The notes below the pieces were generated by a model. It made no database searches. It was given only the letters and a program-made list of their open reading frames with translations, and was not told the DNA's origin. DNA of 64,000 nucleotides from Parasphingorhabdus sp. Lineage in GTDB: Bacteria; Pseudomonadota; Alphaproteobacteria; Sphingomonadales; Sphingomonadaceae. The stretch spans positions 248,001 through 312,000 of the forward strand of contig JAUCYS010000001.1 in assembly GCA_030373505.1 (NCBI GenBank), given 5' to 3'. The position numbers and the translations under genes are program-made. Shown here piece after piece: positions 1 through 11,491 of this stretch; the first letter of the stretch is position 1; each line of letters opens with the position of its first letter.

Positions 1-117
1 CCGCCGCGTCAGCGCGCGCGCCTCATAGCCTTCACGAACCATCAGATCGAGCATCCGGCCACCGACAAAGCCGGTTGCGCCAGTAATAGCGACGGTTTTG
101 CGAGCGGTACCGGCCAT
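1..117 (-). CDS. NAD(P)-dependent epimerase/dehydratase, N-terminal part only
   Basis: Only the first 39 codons lie in the window; the rest runs off the left edge. The visible protein starts MAGTARKTVAITGATGFVGG, a Rossmann-fold nucleotide-binding start with the GxxGxxG pattern of extended short-chain dehydrogenases (NAD-dependent epimerase, dehydratase or NAD(P)H-binding families). It lies 5 bp downstream of proB on the same strand, so obgE, proB and this gene probably form one transcript. The substrate cannot be told from this fragment. Confidence 0.75.
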   Translation of the reverse strand, partial: MAGTARKTVAITGATGFVGGRMLDLMVREGYEARALTRR

Positions 118-122
118 GATGC

Positions 123-2326
<2,204 letters not shown>

Positions 2327-2381
2327 CTAGGCTTTGGTGCAATATAACGACATTGCCCGTCGGTCTCGTTCGCGAAAGCGC

Positions 2382-3140
2382 CTATATGCTCAGGCCGCCG
2401 TCGACCGCAAAGGCGGCCCCGGTGGCGAATTTGCTTTCGTCAGACGCCAGATAGACCAGGAGATGCGCCACATCATCCGGTTCTCCCATATGGCCGACCG
2501 GCTGCGCGAGTTTGAACGCTTCCTCGGTCTCCGCCGGATTGGGCGTTCCGTCGATCACGCTGCGAACATTGGGAGTCATGATCGTGCCCGGCAGCACAGC
2601 GTTGACGCGGACCCCGTTTTTCTCGCGCGCGCAATAGAGCGCGATCGATTTGGTCATCATCGGAATCGCCGCCTTGGCGCTGTTATAGGCGACCAGATCG
2701 GGGCTGGCGTTGATTGCGGCGGCGGACGAGAAGTTGATGATCGAACCGCCGGTTTTGCTCATCAAGGGCAGGGCGGCCTTGCACCCCAGGAAAATCGAGT
2801 CGACATCGACCGTGTAGCAGCGCCGGAAATCTTCATAGCTAACATCCGCTATCGAACCGAAGACGGTCACCGCAGCATTGTTGATCAGCACATCGAGCCG
2901 GCCATATTCCGCCTCGACATGGGCGATCACCTCGCCCCAGCGGTCGGGGCTGGTGACATCCTGTTCCAGAAAGTCGACATTGCTGCCCAGTTCCGCTGCC
3001 GTCGCCGCTCCGGCCTCGGCGTTGTGATCGGTGATCAGCACTCGGCCGCCTTCTTCGGAGAGACGCTTCGCCGCAGCCTTGCCGAGGCCCATCGCACCGC
3101 CGGTCAACAATATGATCTTGTCCTGCACTCGTCCCATCAT
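2382..3140 (-). CDS. SDR-family oxidoreductase
   Basis: Classical short-chain dehydrogenase of 252 aa. It has the cofactor motif TGGAMGLG (13-20), the NNAA motif (86-89), Ser136/137, and the catalytic pair Tyr150 and Lys154 in YNSAK. Asp38 after the second strand suggests preference for NAD(H). It lies 41 bp downstream of the Rieske oxygenase on the same strand, so it may oxidise a diol or alcohol made by that enzyme, but this is inference. Two ATGs (3140 and 3137) are adjacent; the AAGGA upstream fits the second slightly better. The exact substrate is unknown. Confidence 0.9.
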   Translation of the reverse strand: MMGRVQDKIILLTGGAMGLGKAAAKRLSEEGGRVLITDHNAEAGAATAAELGSNVDFLEQDVTSPDRWGEVIAHVEAEYGRLDVLINNAAVTVFGSIADVSYEDFRRCYTVDVDSIFLGCKAALPLMSKTGGSIINFSSAAAINASPDLVAYNSAKAAIPMMTKSIALYCAREKNGVRVNAVLPGTIMTPNVRSVIDGTPNPAETEEAFKLAQPVGHMGEPDDVAHLLVYLASDESKFATGAAFAVDGGLSI

Positions 3141-3181
3141 GGATCCTTTTCCCGGCCTTCGCCGATGTTATATTTCTGATC

Positions 3182-4483
3182 TTATTCTGACGCTTCCAGC
3201 TGTTCCATCTCGGCGACGCGCGGGTCGTTCGGATAGACCCACTCTTCGCCGATCACCTGCTCGACGGCCAGCCCTTCCGGAATGCGGTTGAGGCCGATCA
3301 TCTTGTCGCAATTCTGGTGAAAGCTGTAGATGCGGGCTTCCTGATAGCTCAGCGGCACGCTCTTGAAACCGTCGCTTTCCATGGATTTCTGGATCATTTC
3401 GCCAAATTGCGTGTCCTCGAGGATGATCGGCGACATGTCGCGACCATTGGGCTTGCTTGCGTCGGGCACGGTCCAGAGGTCCGGTGCCGGCCCGTCGCCC
3501 CAGTCCATCGCCATCGTCACCAGTTCCAGCCGGGTCGTGTTGAGCGAGGTCGGCCAGAAGATCAGCGGCGGCACGAAATAATTGCTGAGCGGCGATACCC
3601 AGTTGGGGAACATCGTGTAGCTTTGCGTGCAGGTCCGGCCGAACTCGCCGACCCCTTCAATCTCCTGCCAGTTCGGCGGGCTGTCGATGGCCCGGACATG
3701 CTCGCGGTCGGTCTGTTCGGGGGCAGGGGCCAGCATCCGGGCATGGCCATTGGGATAGAGCGTGTTCACATTGCGTTTGCTGTCGACCAGCGGTGACACC
3801 GTATCCGGATGGATGAAGGGGACATGATAGACCTCCATATTGGCCTCCATCGCGACCTTCCAGTTGCACTTCAGATCAAAGCTGTGCCGCGCCGCCAGCC
3901 GGATCTTGTCAAAGCGGAATTCCTTCCACTCGTCCCAGACCGGGCCCAGCCATTCCTTCAGCGGCATCGCCTCTGCATCGAAATTGACAAAAATCAGATT
4001 GCCCAGCATCTCGCATTTGACCGGGATCAGGCTGCGACAGGACATGTCGAAATCGGGACCAAAATCCTGCTTTTCCGGCACGCCGACCAAAGTGCCATCG
4101 GTCTTGTAGGTCCAGTTGTGATAGCCGCACATCAGGCGGGGCGTTCTGCCCCTTTCTTCGGTCACAACCGGTGCGCCGCGATGGCGGCAGGTGTTGTAAA
4201 AGGCACGGATCTCGCCATCCATGCCGTGGACGATGACGATCGGATCGCCGACCTGCTCCCATTTCATGAAACAGCCCGGTTCCGGTATCTCGTCAATATG
4301 GCCGGCGAACAGCCAGGTCTTCTTCCACAGATATTGCTGTTCGAGGTCGTAATATTCCTGGCTGGTATAGCGCCCGGCGGGCAGGTCCGGGAGATGGGGA
4401 AAGTCTCGCGGTGGGGCGGTGCGAGCCGCTTCCCACTGCATCAGGCGTTTCATTTGATCGATATAGGCAGAATCCATCGGCAT
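3182..4483 (-). CDS. Aromatic-ring-hydroxylating-type Rieske oxygenase, alpha subunit
   Basis: Oxygenase component of a Rieske non-heme iron system, 433 aa. The Rieske [2Fe-2S] ligands are Cys99, His101, Cys119 and His122 (CRHRG and CGYHNW). The mononuclear iron site is visible as NMEVYHVPFIH with His220 and His225. I chose the ATG at 4483 because AAGGAG lies 7 nt upstream; the frame stays open a further 11 codons without a better start. No small beta subunit, ferredoxin or reductase is adjacent, so it probably belongs to the alpha-only type and takes electrons from proteins encoded elsewhere. The SDR follows it, and a serine hydrolase and a molybdopterin enzyme precede it on the same strand. 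Substrate not known. Confidence 0.92.
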   Translation of the reverse strand: MPMDSAYIDQMKRLMQWEAARTAPPRDFPHLPDLPAGRYTSQEYYDLEQQYLWKKTWLFAGHIDEIPEPGCFMKWEQVGDPIVIVHGMDGEIRAFYNTCRHRGAPVVTEERGRTPRLMCGYHNWTYKTDGTLVGVPEKQDFGPDFDMSCRSLIPVKCEMLGNLIFVNFDAEAMPLKEWLGPVWDEWKEFRFDKIRLAARHSFDLKCNWKVAMEANMEVYHVPFIHPDTVSPLVDSKRNVNTLYPNGHARMLAPAPEQTDREHVRAIDSPPNWQEIEGVGEFGRTCTQSYTMFPNWVSPLSNYFVPPLIFWPTSLNTTRLELVTMAMDWGDGPAPDLWTVPDASKPNGRDMSPIILEDTQFGEMIQKSMESDGFKSVPLSYQEARIYSFHQNCDKMIGLNRIPEGLAVEQVIGEEWVYPNDPRVAEMEQLEASE

Positions 4484-4608
4484 CCATATTCTCCTTCTCC
4501 GCCGATTGGCTCGCACGGGGCAAGGGCCAAGTCGATTGGCAAATATGATAGAGGGCGTCGGGCCGGAATCCGGAATTGGGATGTCAGATTTCGTTGATCA
4601 TCCGGAGG

Positions 4609-5739
4609 TCAGCTTGCGGCTCTTACCGCACCAATCAGATCGGCTGACCGCATATCCCCCAACAGCCCTTCGCCCATCTTGTTCATGACATAAGAATAAG
4701 TCGCGCGATTCTCCATATCGATAAGGATTTGCGAGCCGCCATAGCCACCCCAGAACATGCTGTTTTCATTTGGCAACTGGACCGTCTCTCCGGTCAGGCC
4801 AAAGCCGAGGCCGAATTTTAGCGGCAATCCAAAAAGCACAAGGTCATTGCCTTGAATCTGTTGTTCCAGCGCCTTGCGGCAGCCGGCTTCGGACAGAATG
4901 CGCTTGCCCTTGGCGATCCCGCCATCGGCGAGCAAGACATGGATTTCCGCAACCGACCGGGCGTTGCCGGTGCCGCCTGCTGCGGGTATTTCGGCGCCGC
5001 GCCATTCTCTGGACCGCGTGTCGAACGGATTGATTGGCGGGTTGGTGAAGGTCTTGAGCTGGATATCGTTGGCCGCTGCTTGCGCTGCGCCGGCTTTCGG
5101 CGGGATCAGATCGGCAACCCTGTGATCATGTTCGGCCGGCAGACCGATGTGGAAGTCCGCATCAAGCGGCTCGGCAATTTCCTCCCGAAACACCGTCCCC
5201 AGTGACTTGCCGGCGATCCGGCGTATCACTTCGCCGACCAGATAGCCCTGGGTGATGGCATGATAGCCGACATGCGTACCGGGTTCCCACCACGGTGCCT
5301 GCGCTGCCAGCAGCGAGGTCGCCTTCTCCCAGTCATAAAGATCTTCCCGGGTGATCGGCACTTCCCAGCCGGAAAGGCCGGACGAATGGCTCATCAGCTG
5401 AGCGACGGTGACGTTCGCCTTTCCGTTCTGGGCAAATTCCGGCCAGTATTTCGCTACCGGCGCGTCAAAATCGAGCTCGCCGCGATCGGCGATCAGCAGC
5501 GCGGTCAATGCGGTCATCGTCTTGGTCGTCGAATAGACATTGACGATCGTGTCTGCTTCCCAGGGCCGGGTTTTTTCTTCGTCGGACCAGCCGCCCCAGA
5601 TATCGATGACGGTTTCGCCGTCAATCGTGGCGCAAAAGGAGGCCCCGACATCGGCACCACTTTCGATGCTTGCAGCCATAATGTCGCGCACATGCGCAAA
5701 CCGGTCCTGGCTGGACCCGTGTACCAAATTGTCTGTCAT
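4609..5739 (-). CDS. Serine hydrolase of the beta-lactamase/esterase EstB type
   Basis: Penicillin-binding-protein-like serine hydrolase (class C beta-lactamase fold), 376 aa. The nucleophile motif STTK has Ser70 and Lys73, and the YxN-equivalent is Tyr159 in GYHA. No signal peptide is visible, so it is probably a cytoplasmic esterase or lactonase rather than a cell-wall enzyme. AGGA lies well placed before the ATG. It begins 9 bp after the stop of the molybdopterin oxidoreductase and is surely co-transcribed with it. It may hydrolyse an ester in the same catabolic route as the neighbouring oxygenase; this is inference. Confidence 0.9.
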   Translation of the reverse strand: MTDNLVHGSSQDRFAHVRDIMAASIESGADVGASFCATIDGETVIDIWGGWSDEEKTRPWEADTIVNVYSTTKTMTALTALLIADRGELDFDAPVAKYWPEFAQNGKANVTVAQLMSHSSGLSGWEVPITREDLYDWEKATSLLAAQAPWWEPGTHVGYHAITQGYLVGEVIRRIAGKSLGTVFREEIAEPLDADFHIGLPAEHDHRVADLIPPKAGAAQAAANDIQLKTFTNPPINPFDTRSREWRGAEIPAAGGTGNARSVAEIHVLLADGGIAKGKRILSEAGCRKALEQQIQGNDLVLFGLPLKFGLGFGLTGETVQLPNENSMFWGGYGGSQILIDMENRATYSYVMNKMGEGLLGDMRSADLIGAVRAAS

Positions 5740-5748
5740 CGGCTTTTC

Positions 5749-7887
5749 CTAAGCGGCTGAAACCCTGACGGGTATCGCGCTTTGCAGGGCCTGTCCAGTG
5801 ATCGGATCGATGTTGCTGTCGTCGGTCAGCAGGCGGTTGGTCGATCCCCCCTTGGTCATGACATCATCCTTGCCCGCTTCGCTGTCGCCAAAGGCATGGC
5901 TCATCGAAATTACACCGGGGCGGACCTTGTCATCGGCCTTGGCCAAACCGAAGATCGAGGCCGTGGGCGAGGTGATTTCGATGATCGCCCCGTCTTCGAT
6001 GCCTGCGGCGGCGAGATCGCCGGGGTTGAAAAAGGCGGGGTTGGTCGGCATTTTTTCGACCAGCTTGGGGAAGGTGTGGCCATTGCTGTTGTAGCGATGC
6101 TTGGACCGGCGCGAAATCAGGCGGAAATCGAAGCCATCCTGAGCCGGATCATTGGCGGCATATTCCGTCAATTGCTGAGGCATCGCGCCTGCATTGAGAT
6201 CAAATTTTTCCTCCGCCTCCGGATCGGCTGGCCCCACAACCGGGTGCAGTTCCTCATAGGTAATCGCTGCGCCCTTGCGCTCCAGCGCCGCCGCATCGGC
6301 TTTGGCCTTGCTCGGCTTGAGCAGCGACCCTTCGGAAATCAGATCTAGGACCATCGCCTTGTCCGGGCATTCGTCCATCGATACCGGACCGCCGGGAAAG
6401 TTCATCTCAATGCCCATATGCTTGGCCAGCCACCACAGCATTTCATATTCGTCCATCGTGTCACCGGGGGGCGGTACCATCGCCTCGGTATAATGGGCAT
6501 AGGCTTCTTCGGTGAAGGCATCCGACACATTATTTATGTCTTCGCGCTCCAGACACATGCTCGGCGCCAGAATCATGTCCGCCCGTTTGGCGCTGGCCGA
6601 CATCCATGGATCGACCTGGATGAACAATTCGCATTCATCGAGCGCGCGACGGACCTTCTGCTGGTCCGGGAAAGCAATTTCGGGATTGCCGCCGATCGAG
6701 ATCAGCGCCCTGATCTGGCCTTCGCCCGGAGTCAGGATTTCATCGGCCAGCACATTGCACGGCATTTCCTTGCCGAGCACGCCGAGGCCGCGGATGCGGG
6801 ATTTGGCAAAACCTTCCCCAAAAGTGGGCATTTTTGCCGCAACTTGTGCTTTTTTGGGCAGACCGCTCAGCGGATTGAACAGCATTGGTGCAGAAATGCG
6901 CTCCCCTTCCTGGTTGAAACGCGCGCAGAGAATATTGAGCGAAGCCACCAGATATTCCGTAAGCGTGCCATTGCCAGCCATTTCCGGGCCGGTGCCGGTC
7001 ACGACGCGGCCTTTATTGGCACCGGCAAACATCCGGGCAGCGGCAATCAGCTGATCCTTCTCCACCCCCGCGCGTTTCGCCGCAATATCGGGAGTCATAG
7101 GCCTTACAGATGCTTCCAGTTCTTCCAGTCCATCGACGTGGGCGGCAACGAAATTCTGGTCGTACAGCTTCTCTTCGAATATCACATTCAGCATGCCGGC
7201 AAGCAGCGCCGGGTCCTCGCCCGGCTTCACCGGCAGATAAATGTCCGCCAGTTTGCCCATTTCGCTGACCCGCGGATCGGCGACGATCACCTTGAGTCCG
7301 CGCTCCTTGGCATCGCGCAGACCGCGCGATGGCGAGGCGGTAGGCATGCCGCCGGAATAATGCGAAACAATCGGATTATTGCCCACAAACATCGCCACAT
7401 CGGAATCGCGAAAGGCATTGCCGCCACCCATCCACATGCCATAACGGGCGGTGGTGAAGACCTTGGCCGGCTGGTCGACGGTCACGCTGGTATACCAGTT
7501 GCGCGAACCGATGCCCTGAGCAAAGGCATAGGATGTGCCGAGCACCGCGCTGTTCTGGAAGGCATTGGTGCCGCAATAGACGGCGATGCTGTGCGGGCCG
7601 GACTCCTCAACCATCTGCTTCATCCGCTCGCCAGCGAGCTTCAGCGCATCAGCAGTGGCAATGTCCCTGAAACTGCCGTCGGGCTGGCGAATCTTGCTGG
7701 TGATCATCCGCTCGGGAAGATTGTGCATGTCGGGAAGCTGGCGACCCTTGACGCAGGTATAGCCGTGGAACAGATGATCTTCCTTGTCACCGCGAACGGA
7801 AACGACCTTGTCGTTTTCCACTTCCACCACCATCGCGCAGCTGGCGTGGCAGAAACGGCAAAAACTGCGCTTGGTCTCGACGGCCAT
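5749..7887 (-). CDS. Molybdopterin oxidoreductase with N-terminal [4Fe-4S] site
   Basis: DMSO-reductase-superfamily enzyme of 712 aa. Cys10, Cys13, Cys17 and Cys45 form the N-terminal [4Fe-4S] site. The molybdopterin and molydop-binding domains follow, the latter ending around the last 120 residues (ISRRSKHRYNSN is the usual start of that domain). Where formate dehydrogenases carry Cys/Sec, this protein reads TVDQPAK, so Asp138 may be the metal ligand. No Tat signal is present, so it acts in the cytoplasm. AGGAG precedes the ATG. It heads the probable transcript that continues into the serine hydrolase and perhaps the Rieske oxygenase and SDR. No electron-transfer subunit lies next to it. Substrate unknown. 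Confidence 0.9.
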   Translation of the reverse strand: MAVETKRSFCRFCHASCAMVVEVENDKVVSVRGDKEDHLFHGYTCVKGRQLPDMHNLPERMITSKIRQPDGSFRDIATADALKLAGERMKQMVEESGPHSIAVYCGTNAFQNSAVLGTSYAFAQGIGSRNWYTSVTVDQPAKVFTTARYGMWMGGGNAFRDSDVAMFVGNNPIVSHYSGGMPTASPSRGLRDAKERGLKVIVADPRVSEMGKLADIYLPVKPGEDPALLAGMLNVIFEEKLYDQNFVAAHVDGLEELEASVRPMTPDIAAKRAGVEKDQLIAAARMFAGANKGRVVTGTGPEMAGNGTLTEYLVASLNILCARFNQEGERISAPMLFNPLSGLPKKAQVAAKMPTFGEGFAKSRIRGLGVLGKEMPCNVLADEILTPGEGQIRALISIGGNPEIAFPDQQKVRRALDECELFIQVDPWMSASAKRADMILAPSMCLEREDINNVSDAFTEEAYAHYTEAMVPPPGDTMDEYEMLWWLAKHMGIEMNFPGGPVSMDECPDKAMVLDLISEGSLLKPSKAKADAAALERKGAAITYEELHPVVGPADPEAEEKFDLNAGAMPQQLTEYAANDPAQDGFDFRLISRRSKHRYNSNGHTFPKLVEKMPTNPAFFNPGDLAAAGIEDGAIIEITSPTASIFGLAKADDKVRPGVISMSHAFGDSEAGKDDVMTKGGSTNRLLTDDSNIDPITGQALQSAIPVRVSAA

Positions 7888-8024
7888 GAATCTCTCCTGT
7901 TTCGGAGAAGTCTAGGCACGGAAATGGCCGCAGGCGACTGACAAAAATGCTTGGAAGAAGCGAATTGTAGTTCTGTTTATAGTGCTGTCCGAGATTGAAC
8001 CCGTTGGGCCCCTCAGCAGACCAA

Positions 8025-10712
8025 TCAGCCGCTATTGCGCAACGCGGTGGCGATGGCATTGAGCGACAGCTGGATGCCTTCGCCGATGCGCGGGTCCTCT
8101 TCACCGGCGCGCAGCCGTTTCATCAGCTCGATCTGCAGATGGTTGAGCGGCTCGATATAGGGCAGGCGCAGTTCTATGCTGTTGAACAAAGACGGGCTTT
8201 TCGCCAGCAGATGCGGTTGGTCGGTAATATCGAGCAGGATATCGCGCGTTTGATACCAGCCGGATCGAATCCGGTTGAAAAAAGCCTGCCCCATCTCCTG
8301 GTCCTCGACCAGCTCCGCATAGCGGGCAGCGATGCCCATATCGGACTTGGCCAGCACCATTTCCATATTGGACAGTGTCGCCTGAAAGAAAGGCCAGCTT
8401 TGCGCCATGTCCCTGAGCTTGGCCTTGTCCTCGAATGCCGACAGCGCCCGTCCGACGCCATACCAGCCGGGCAGCATCACGCGCGCCTGGGCCCAGCTGA
8501 ACACCCAGGGAATCGCGCGCAGATCCTCGATCTTGTCGCTCTTGGTGCGGCTGGCCGGCCGCGATCCGATCTTGAGCTTGGCGATCTCGGTCAGCGGGGT
8601 CATCTGCCGGAAGAAGGTGCGGAACGAATCATCGCCGTAGACCAGGTCGCGATATTCGCCGAAGGCGACCTGCGAGATTTCGTCCATGGCCGCAGCGAAA
8701 TCGGCCTGCACCTTGGCGTCGGTCCGGTCTGGTTCCAGCGAATTGATCAGCACTGCCGATGTCATGGCTTCCAGATTGGCTTCCGCGCCGTCTTCCGTGC
8801 CATATTTGGCGGCAATGACTTCGCCCTGTTCTGTGATCCGGATACGACCGGCAACGGTCCCCTTGGGTTGCGCCTTGATTGCGCCAAAGGCAGAGCCGCC
8901 ACCGCGCCCCACGGCGCCGCCGCGGCCATGGAATAGCTGCATTTTTATGCCAGCCTCGGCAAAGATCGGGGTCAGCGCATCGCTGGCCTTGAACAGGCTC
9001 CAGGTCGAGGTCAGATAGCCGCCGTCCTTGTTGCTGTCGGAATAGCCGATCATCACTTCCTGATGACCGCGCCGCTTGGCCAGCGCGTGCATTTCCGGAA
9101 TGGCAAAGAAATCGGTCATCACTTGCGGCGCATTTTCCAGATCGGCAACCGTCTCGAACAGCGGCACCGCCATGACCGGGCAGGACGGCGCGTATTCCTC
9201 CTCGGTCGGCGCGTGATAGAGACCGGTCTCCATCAGCAGGACGTAGACTTCCAGGATGTCCGAGACGCTTTCGCCATTGCTGATATTGTAATTGGTGATG
9301 ACTTCGGGGCCATATTTGCGATGCGCTTCGGCAGCCGCCCGGATGATCGACAGTTCTTTCGTGGTTTCTTCGCTATAGGCGATCCAAGGGCTGGCCAGCG
9401 GGCGGTTGTTGGCCAGTTCTGCCCGGAGGCGTTTTACGCGCGCCGCCTCATCCAGCGCCAGATAATCGTCTTCAACCCCGGCCTGTTTCAGCAGTTCTGC
9501 CACCACCCGTTCGTGCACGCGGCTGTTCTGACGCATATCGAGCGTGGCGAGGTGAAAGCCGAACAGTTCGACCGTCCGGATCAGGCGGCCCAGTGCGCCG
9601 GAGGTCGCGAACACGCCCTTGCCCGCCGATTTCAGGCCATGGGCAAGGATGACCAGTTCCGCGCGCAGCTCTTGCGGATTGTCATAGGCCTTGGCCGGAA
9701 TCGGCGACTGGCGGCCCGGTACATGGCCGCAGAGCTTGAGATGGGTTTCTGACAGGCGGGCATAAATCCCTGACAAGGCGCGGCGATAGGGCTCGTCCTT
9801 GCGGCTTGGCGCGTCGTCGCCGCTGGCCTCCGCCAGTTCTAGCACGCTCTCCGGCACGTCCGCCAGTTCGGTGGAGATCGAAAGCTCGGCGCCCAGTGTG
9901 TGAACACATGTCAGATAATAGCCGATGACGGTTTCGGCGGCGCGCGACAGGGCTTCCTCCATGGCATTGGCGTCGACAAAGGGATTGCCGTCGCGGTCGC
10001 CGCCAATCCAGCTGTTGAGTTTGAGAAAGCTGGGCAGGCGCGCTCCCAGTATCCGCTCCCATTTCGCATAGAGGCGGGGCAGAACCGGTAGAAACACGTC
10101 CTTCATGTAGCTTTGTGAAATCTGAACTTCGTCGGTGACGAACAGTCGCTCGCGGCGCAAAGGCCGGGTCTGCCAGAGCAGGGCGATCTGGCGCAGGATC
10201 GCGGCATCGAGCATATCGCCCTGGGGCGTTTCTTCTTCGCCCGCGTCTTTCATCAGCAGCAGCTCTGCGATGCGGGCCCTGTGGTCGATGATACTCTTGC
10301 GCCGCACCTCGGTGGGGTGCGCGGTTAGCACCGGGGCAATCAGCGCCTCGTCGAGCAGGTCCAGTATCGCCTGCCGGTCGACCCCCTCGCTGGCCAGCAG
10401 CTCGATCGCCTCGACCACCGTCGCCCCTTTTTCTGCCGCCACGCCCTGGCGATCCTCGGCCAGATTGGCGAGCAGCGAGAAGAGCATGAAGCCGCGGACA
10501 AAGGCGAGAGTTTCGTCGAGCGTCAGTGCGTCGAGACCCGGGTCGATCGCGTCGGCGTCTGCCAGGCCCCGGTGCCGATCGACGCTGGTTGAGCGGATAT
10601 ATTCGGTGCGCCGGTACAGCTCCTCCCCACCATAGGAACGAATGACATCGCCGAGCAGCTTGCCCAGATATTTTATGTCAGGATTTTGGCGGACGTTGAG
10701 GGGCTGTGTCAT
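8025..10712 (-). CDS. ppc: Phosphoenolpyruvate carboxylase
   Basis: Anaplerotic enzyme, PEP + bicarbonate to oxaloacetate. About 895 aa, the usual bacterial length. VLTAHPTEVRRKS holds the catalytic His132; FHGRGGAVGRGGG is the second active-site loop; LPGWYGVG and a C-terminal RNSG (canonically QNTG) are also present. I chose the ATG at 10712 (MTQPLNVRQN), because the upstream in-frame extension of 25 codons has no conserved character. No strong ribosome site is visible. It is a single-gene unit between the HNH nuclease and the molybdopterin gene. Confidence 0.96.
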   Translation of the reverse strand: MTQPLNVRQNPDIKYLGKLLGDVIRSYGGEELYRRTEYIRSTSVDRHRGLADADAIDPGLDALTLDETLAFVRGFMLFSLLANLAEDRQGVAAEKGATVVEAIELLASEGVDRQAILDLLDEALIAPVLTAHPTEVRRKSIIDHRARIAELLLMKDAGEEETPQGDMLDAAILRQIALLWQTRPLRRERLFVTDEVQISQSYMKDVFLPVLPRLYAKWERILGARLPSFLKLNSWIGGDRDGNPFVDANAMEEALSRAAETVIGYYLTCVHTLGAELSISTELADVPESVLELAEASGDDAPSRKDEPYRRALSGIYARLSETHLKLCGHVPGRQSPIPAKAYDNPQELRAELVILAHGLKSAGKGVFATSGALGRLIRTVELFGFHLATLDMRQNSRVHERVVAELLKQAGVEDDYLALDEAARVKRLRAELANNRPLASPWIAYSEETTKELSIIRAAAEAHRKYGPEVITNYNISNGESVSDILEVYVLLMETGLYHAPTEEEYAPSCPVMAVPLFETVADLENAPQVMTDFFAIPEMHALAKRRGHQEVMIGYSDSNKDGGYLTSTWSLFKASDALTPIFAEAGIKMQLFHGRGGAVGRGGGSAFGAIKAQPKGTVAGRIRITEQGEVIAAKYGTEDGAEANLEAMTSAVLINSLEPDRTDAKVQADFAAAMDEISQVAFGEYRDLVYGDDSFRTFFRQMTPLTEIAKLKIGSRPASRTKSDKIEDLRAIPWVFSWAQARVMLPGWYGVGRALSAFEDKAKLRDMAQSWPFFQATLSNMEMVLAKSDMGIAARYAELVEDQEMGQAFFNRIRSGWYQTRDILLDITDQPHLLAKSPSLFNSIELRLPYIEPLNHLQIELMKRLRAGEEDPRIGEGIQLSLNAIATALRNSG

Positions 10713-10838
10713 CCATTTATGCTGCACTGCAACGATTGAAAGGTCAACGGCTATTGCCGCTCTCGGCGAAGTCAGGAGCCGCCGCAACCTGTAGCATGGC
10801 TCAACGGGCGGGCAGCATTTTCGTGCCCTTCGCTACGG

Positions 10839-11405
10839 TCAGCTTTCCAGTTCGATGTCCCAATAGAGCCAGTCGTGCCACGTATCGTGCAGGAAATTGG
10901 GTGGAAAGGCCCGGCCATGCTCCTGCAGATGCCAGCTGGTCGGCTTGATCGGCTGCTTGGCCAGCTGCATATGCGCTTCCTTGGGCGTGCGGCCCCCTTT
11001 CTTGAGGTTGCACGGCAGGCAGGCGGTGGCGACATTTTCCCAGGTCGTGCGGCCTTTCTGACGGCGCGGGATGACATGGTCAAAGGTCAGATTGTCGGGC
11101 GATCCGCAATATTGGCATTCGAACTTGTCGCGCAGAAACAGGTTGAAGCGGGTGAAGGCAGGATATTCCGACGGCTTGATATATTTCTTGAGCGCAATCA
11201 CCGACGGTATTTTCATGTCGAGATTGGGGCTGTGCACTTCGCGCTCGTAGCTGGAGATAATATCGACCCGGTCGAGAAATACCGCCTTGATAGCAGTTTG
11301 CCAGGGCCACAGGCTGAGCGGATAATAGGACAAGGGGGTATAGTCAGCGTTGAGGACGAGCGAAGGGCAGCTTTCCGGATGCCTCAGCAGGTCGGGGTGA
11401 TACAT
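10839..11405 (-). CDS. HNH endonuclease-family protein
   Basis: 188 aa with an HNH/zinc-finger nuclease core: Cys97-x-x-Cys100, His110 in FDHVIPRRQKG, Asn124, and the second CxxC pair Cys129/Cys132 followed by Asn133. This is the chromosomal, widely conserved type found alone in proteobacteria rather than part of a restriction operon; no methyltransferase or mobile element is near. The ATG at 11405 has GGGAG about 9 nt upstream; a GTG two codons earlier is too close to it. It is divergent from gluQ. The cellular role of this family is not established. Confidence 0.9.
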   Translation of the reverse strand: MYHPDLLRHPESCPSLVLNADYTPLSYYPLSLWPWQTAIKAVFLDRVDIISSYEREVHSPNLDMKIPSVIALKKYIKPSEYPAFTRFNLFLRDKFECQYCGSPDNLTFDHVIPRRQKGRTTWENVATACLPCNLKKGGRTPKEAHMQLAKQPIKPTSWHLQEHGRAFPPNFLHDTWHDWLYWDIELES

Positions 11406-11491
11406 ATGCACTGTCTCCCTTGGCCTTTACTGTCCGCTCTTTATGCCTAAGAACATGACATGGCTGTTACACAGAGAACAATATCCCGCTC

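Noticed and set aside
4609-5739. Serine hydrolase as an antibiotic-resistance beta-lactamase
   Set aside because: No signal peptide, and the sequence around SxxK and Tyr159 resembles EstB-type esterases more than AmpC.
10839-11405. HNH protein as homing endonuclease or restriction enzyme
   Set aside because: No methyltransferase, intron or intein nearby; it matches the stand-alone conserved chromosomal type.
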